Of a stretch of DNA of 64,000 nt, positions 59,572 through 64,000 are shown in pieces (position 1 is the first letter of the stretch; each line of letters starts with the position of its first letter). This DNA comes from Verpa conica (taxonomy: Eukaryota; Ascomycota; Pezizomycetes; Pezizales; Morchellaceae). Location of the stretch: NCBI GenBank assembly GCA_033030425.1, contig JAUFSD010000024.1, positions 124,001 to 188,000 of the forward strand, given 5' to 3'. The notes beneath the pieces are model-generated. The model was not told where the DNA came from. It was given only the letters and a program-made list of their open reading frames with translations, and ran no database searches. The position numbers and the translations under genes were made by a program.

Positions 59572-62500
59572 TCATAATAGGCTCTCCCATGCGTCCAAGC
59601 CTTTCTTTTCCTCTACCTTCTTCATCCCCATCGCTCCACTGCCTATAACTAGGTTCATACCCCCACTCGTTCCACCTCCATTCATACTTCCACCACTCCC
59701 CGGTGGCGGCGGGATCATAAATCCTGCAAATGCTCCTGTCCCTTGTGTCGGTGCCGCCTGCTGTCGTGTTTGCCCATATAATATCGTCGGGTGACTTGCC
59801 TGCGTTTGTGTTTGCTGTGGTGGTGGCGGCGGTGGGGCAAATCCATTGCTCCTATTCTGGTTCATGGCCATATTCTGGTTGTTTCCATATGTGCTAGGAG
59901 TAGCAGGCTTCGGGGTCAGAGGCGCAGTGTTGAAACTCGGCTTCCTAGAACCTACTGCCGAGGACCAATCGATTGACATTCCACCTGCCATTCCCGCTGT
60001 GCTTTGTGGTTGTGGCTGCGGCTGTTGTGTTGGGGATGGCTGTGGTCTTAGAGCTGTGGTACTGCCAAAGCCTGGTGAAGGTTGTAGCGGCTGGAGTCCT
60101 AGGTTCATCCCCATCCCCATCCCCATGTTGCTAGTAGTGCTGCTAGGGGTAGATGGAGTAAGGGGAGCAAATCTAGCATCAGGCGTTACAGTCCGGGATG
60201 GCTGCTGTGACCTCTGTTGCTGAGGAGCCAGAGTACCCATAGGTGCTACTGCTGGGCTCTGCGTCGGGGCGGGAGTAGACCAGCTAAACGCTGGGGTCTC
60301 TGGTCTCTTTTGCACCGCAGCCCCAGAGCCCGCTCCTAAGCTCGCCCCTACACCACTACTGGAGCTACCACCACCCCAGCCACCATTGCTTAACCCAGGA
60401 CTACTAGCTCCGTTTCCAGGCTTACTCTTCCCGAAAACCAAATCTGCAAATGCGTCGCTATCCCCCGTAGATAATGGTCTATTATTTGCACCTGGAATGC
60501 CCCCAAACGATAAGAACTCTCCTGCACCATTACCAGCATTGATAGCGCCCGAGCCAGAAGAAGATAATTCTTGTAGTTTACGAGTTTGCTCGTGCTCAAT
60601 TTTTGAGGAAAGGGATTTGATTGTTGCCATAAATGCTTGAAACTGCATGAAAAGTCAGTACTCGATATGCCGTTAAAGGAACTATAAGAAGGAAGACATA
60701 CCTGCTCTAACCCCAGCAACGGCCCAAAACTCATAGTCCACAATCCTGGCAATAACTCCATAGCTACAATCTCCCGATCACAAACCTTCCCTATCTCTGC
60801 AAAAACATCAAGCGCCGCCATCATTACCGCAGGCTCCTTCGTCTTGATCCCCTTCAGTAGTGGCACCACCTTCTCCTGGATCGTGTACTTATCCAACACT
60901 GGACAATCCCCGGCCCTTTGCTTTGCTATTTTATCGAACCCATCTAGGCCATCTGTGTTGACCGGGGGTGTGCCTCCACACAGTACTTTAAAGGCTTCTA
61001 ACCCCCGAATCTTGATTCCGAGGGAGGAGGTTTTGGTGAAAACTGAGGCGACAATGGGGAACAGGTCGTTTTTTAACGTCGGGAAATCAAGCTTAGGCAG
61101 GATGACCGCCAAAGAACGGAGAGCAAGATCTTGGAGTGCATGAGTTGGGGACTCAAGAGCGAGCTGGTATACAGGGAGAATATCCTCTTTGAACTCCCTT
61201 GATGTAGTCTTCTCCATTATGATTGCAAGGTTCGTGATTACCACTGTCAGTCCTCCTTCCTTTCCGGCCTCTTTCTCCCTTTCCGCGATTTTTGCCGCTG
61301 CAGTCTTAGGTTCTGACGCAGGGGTAGAAGAGGCATTGGGGGTGGGAAGAAAGACTTCCTTCAGTTTACCTAGGACCTTCTCGCTGAATAGTCTTGCGGA
61401 TCCAACTTCGGCAATAGCAAACACATTAGGGAGTACAAGTGCCAGCATGCTCCCGTCCCGCAGCTCTTCAACGAGGCCAGGGAGGATCTTCTTTTCCAAG
61501 ACGCTACGTGGGAACTGGGGCAAAACCTTTGGGAGACCACGCATAAAGGCTGATTTCTCGCTGGGGGTCTTGGCGGGGAGACTGTCAAGGAAACGGAGTG
61601 CAGAGACGAGTATGTTGTCGAAATATTCATTTTGTTGGAACTCCCTGGCTGTTAGTCTTCCTGCTGGCCGACGGGTAAGAAGGTGAGGAAGCAGAGAGTC
61701 GACAAGTGGTCGTGGAAGTGGGCGAGAAGAGAGAAAATTGTTGGATACGTTTGGAGTAGTTGATGCTGTGGTTAGGAGACGTCGATAGGTAGAGGTTGAA
61801 TTATGAGTTTCGAGAGGAGAGCGGTGAGGGTGATTATAGAGGGCAATAATGAGGAGACCGAGGGAAAACAAGTCTGTAGACGGTGTGAGGGTATTATCAA
61901 GAACGAGATCCGGGGATGCGTAGTCGAGGGAAAGTTGGACGTGGGGGGGCAAGCGGGCGTCAAACGCCGGTGGGAGTGGAGGGTTGGTAGACGAAATTGC
62001 GAAGGAGAGGGAGGTGAGTTTCCAGTCGGACTAGAGGAGAAGTTGTCAGTATTGATATGTAAAAGTGTGAAGAAGCTGAAGGGGTCTAAGAGGACTGCGA
62101 GATCCGAGTACCAGAATATGTACCGGGTCCATGGAGCTATAGCTATAGCTAGAGAACAAGGAGCTGCTGGTGGGGGGGGGTTGTAAAGAGCTCTCTCAAG
62201 CTATCACTCGTACACAAAATATCACCCACCTTAGCATTCACCATAACCGCCTCCGGTGTAATATTCCCATGAACCAACGCAGCACTCTCGTGCAGAAATT
62301 CCAATGCCTTTCCAATCTGTAGTAAACCCTTCTGGATCTCTAGTTCATCAATTTCCACCTCCCCTCTCCTCCTACTGCCGTTCGCACTATCCCTTCCATA
62401 CCTTCCATTACTCCTCCCCTCCTCTTCGTCCTTCTCCTGCAACAGCGTTGAAAGACTGCTTAATACGGCCTCTGTCGCAAACATTAGTCCCCCACCCCGT

Positions 62501-62835
62501 GTGTCCTCCACCGGCTCGACAAGCTCTAGCACACAAGGATGCCGTAGTCGCGCAAGTAAGCTTGCCTCTTTCTTTAGCCTCTCCACGACCTCATCTTGCG
62601 CAGCCTTCAAGCCGTCCCTGGAGCTTCCACCGCCGCGGAGTGAGAGCCCATTACTAGAGCCACCGCCGGAATCGAGGGATTTTCGTTCAAAGATCCAGAC
62701 CGAGACAGATTGGTTAGTTTTCTTCTTTTTAGCGTCATGGATCTTCCAAGGGCCAGAATGAGCGACTGGCGCAGGTGATAGTATGTAGTTTGAAGTGATG
62801 TTCGAAGTGAATGACTTGAGGGCGTTTGTGAACAT
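59572..62835 (-). CDS. SCYL2-like pseudokinase with HEAT repeats
   Basis: Exons 62835-62230, 62030-60702 and 60642-59572 (introns 199 and 59 nt) give 1001 aa. A kinase-like domain fills about residues 25-330. It starts GPWKIHDAKKKKTNQSVSVW, with a weak Lys position (VWIFERK). In place of HRD and DFG it has HGNITPEAVMVN and SDWKLTSLSF, the degenerate loops typical of Scy1-like proteins, so it is probably catalytically inactive. Alpha-helical HEAT-type repeats follow (LQDLALRSLAVILPKLD, LGIKIRGLEAFKVLCGG). Then comes the conserved FQAFMATIKSLSSKIEHEQT block, and a Pro/Gly/Gln-rich disordered tail ending DAWESLL. SCYL2 relatives act in clathrin-mediated traffic between trans-Golgi and endosomes. 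Assignment to SCYL2 rather than SCYL1 rests on the FQAFM block and overall length. Confidence 0.88.
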
Positions 62836-64000
62836 GTTGTCCTTGTATGTCGCGTGTACCGCGGTAGAATTTTGAAAAGCTAGGAGTATGTTGTATTCTC
62901 ACCGGGAGAGGACCTATTTTATTTTTTAGAGAGCCTCGCACAGGAGGGTGGTGGGGAGTGGGTGAAGATCGCCGCTCTCCGTTTTTTTTGGGCGCAGTTG
63001 CGAAATGTTCGAGATGTTCTTGGTGTTGAACTCCTGACAGGAGACTGCGGCTGAACAAAGGACGGAAATAGCTGCCCCACTAAGAAGTGCCGACGTCACG
63101 CAAAAATGAACAGAATGTTGTATGGATCTGAGATATGGCGGAGGGTTTCTGTGATTTCCATTCTATTCTACAGTCAATACAGTCCACCGCTGATTGACTG
63201 AGCGAGAGAGAGACATTGAGGCGTTTCCATGAAGGTGGCTCAGCCCCCTGCAAGCACAGGGCCAATGGATTGTCTGCATAGGAGGAGGGTACATACTTTG
63301 CAGTCTTGATAACTCTCCTAGGAAGGGTATATACCTCTGATAACTCCACCTCTCGTGTGCATGATAGAGCACATATATTAGTCTTTCATCTCATATCTTA
63401 ACGTTCAATTCTAGCCCCTTGCTGGGGCTCTGGAAGGAATATCAGCCACTTGAAGCTATTACTAGAAGTATTCAAGCATCCCCGCGGTTTATTGCCTCGC
63501 TAATCCCCAGCATCAGGCATGAGATCGTAATGAGCTTGATGAGCTGATTCTCCTTTCCCACCGCCTAATCATTATATCAAGTTGCAGGAGGAAATAGCCA
63601 ATATAATCCTTGACAAGCACTATCAGAACCGGACCCCGCGGCGAGCTCACGGAATAAAAATCCTACCACGGGGCAAAAAGCAAAAATAAAATCAACACTT
63701 GGGCTCGCGAATTGATTCTCCCATATTATTTCCCTTTTTGGGGCATTCGGGGGATGTGAGGGGTCAGGCAGACATCTACGCTAGAGAGCTTTCACCTCAC
63801 GTGCACAGAGGGGGTTCTATTCTCAGTTCAATGAGGTTATGGCGGTTGTCAAGTAGCCGACGTCACCCCGAGTCTCTTTGACAGCTACATAACTATTGGT
63901 GCCACCCTGAGATAGCGATGCTCTGAGGACCAAACTTCAAAGCCGACAAAAACCGCTCACGTTAAGCTGAGTATTTCTATTTGCCAGGTATCTAAGACTC
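62836..64000. other. upstream region of the SCYL2-like gene
   Basis: About 1.16 kb to the right window edge. Presumed promoter near 62840-63100; no other gene-like frame could be supported. Confidence 0.5.

Overview
The window looks like nuclear DNA of a filamentous ascomycete. The evidence is many short GT-AG introns (about 43-130 nt, often with CTAAC/CTAAT-like branch sites), genes on both strands without operons, long AT-rich spacers, and fungal families: a CCC1-type iron/manganese transporter, a fungal chitin deacetylase, a SAM-carrier-like mitochondrial carrier, an MCT-type MFS permease, an SCYL2-like pseudokinase and a complex I ESSS subunit. Low gene density, decayed Tc1/mariner-type elements and a BTB gene would fit Pezizomycetes (truffles, morels, cup fungi). 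That placement is inference only. I recognised no rRNA, tRNA or CRISPR.

Layout. 1-2.1 kb: a minus-strand polyglutamine gene running off the left edge. 2.1-7.1 kb: gene-poor. 7.1-11.4 kb: an FAD-linked oxidoreductase (+) facing a membrane-anchored kelch protein (-). 13.4-17.2 kb: a mitochondrial carrier and an MFS transporter, both minus. 18.2-19.75 kb: a BTB gene whose 3' end is interrupted by a deleted Tc1/mariner element. 21.5-25.4 kb: CCC1-like transporter, a small conserved-looking protein and a multi-C2H2 protein, all minus. 26.7-28 kb: a candidate GIY-YIG-type gene (+). 31-32.3 kb: a single-pass cell-surface protein (+) behind a long pyrimidine tract. 35.6-36.5 kb: chitin deacetylase (-). 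42.4-45 kb: an AT-hook nuclear protein (-).

47-54.3 kb is the most unusual part. Two tandem minus-strand paralogues of a family I do not recognise share exactly the same four-exon structure, including an intron directly after the ATG. Each encodes two diverged copies of the same module. The pair is flanked on both sides by small secreted cysteine-rich proteins. 55.8-62.8 kb holds the complex I ESSS subunit, a 273-bp MITE-like element and the SCYL2-like pseudokinase gene.

Most genes are unrelated housekeeping or surface functions and do not form a pathway. Exon boundaries were placed by eye from splice consensus, phase and family resemblance. Totals divide by three for every spliced model except the 5' ends of the kelch gene and the GIY-YIG candidate, where the junction is unresolved.
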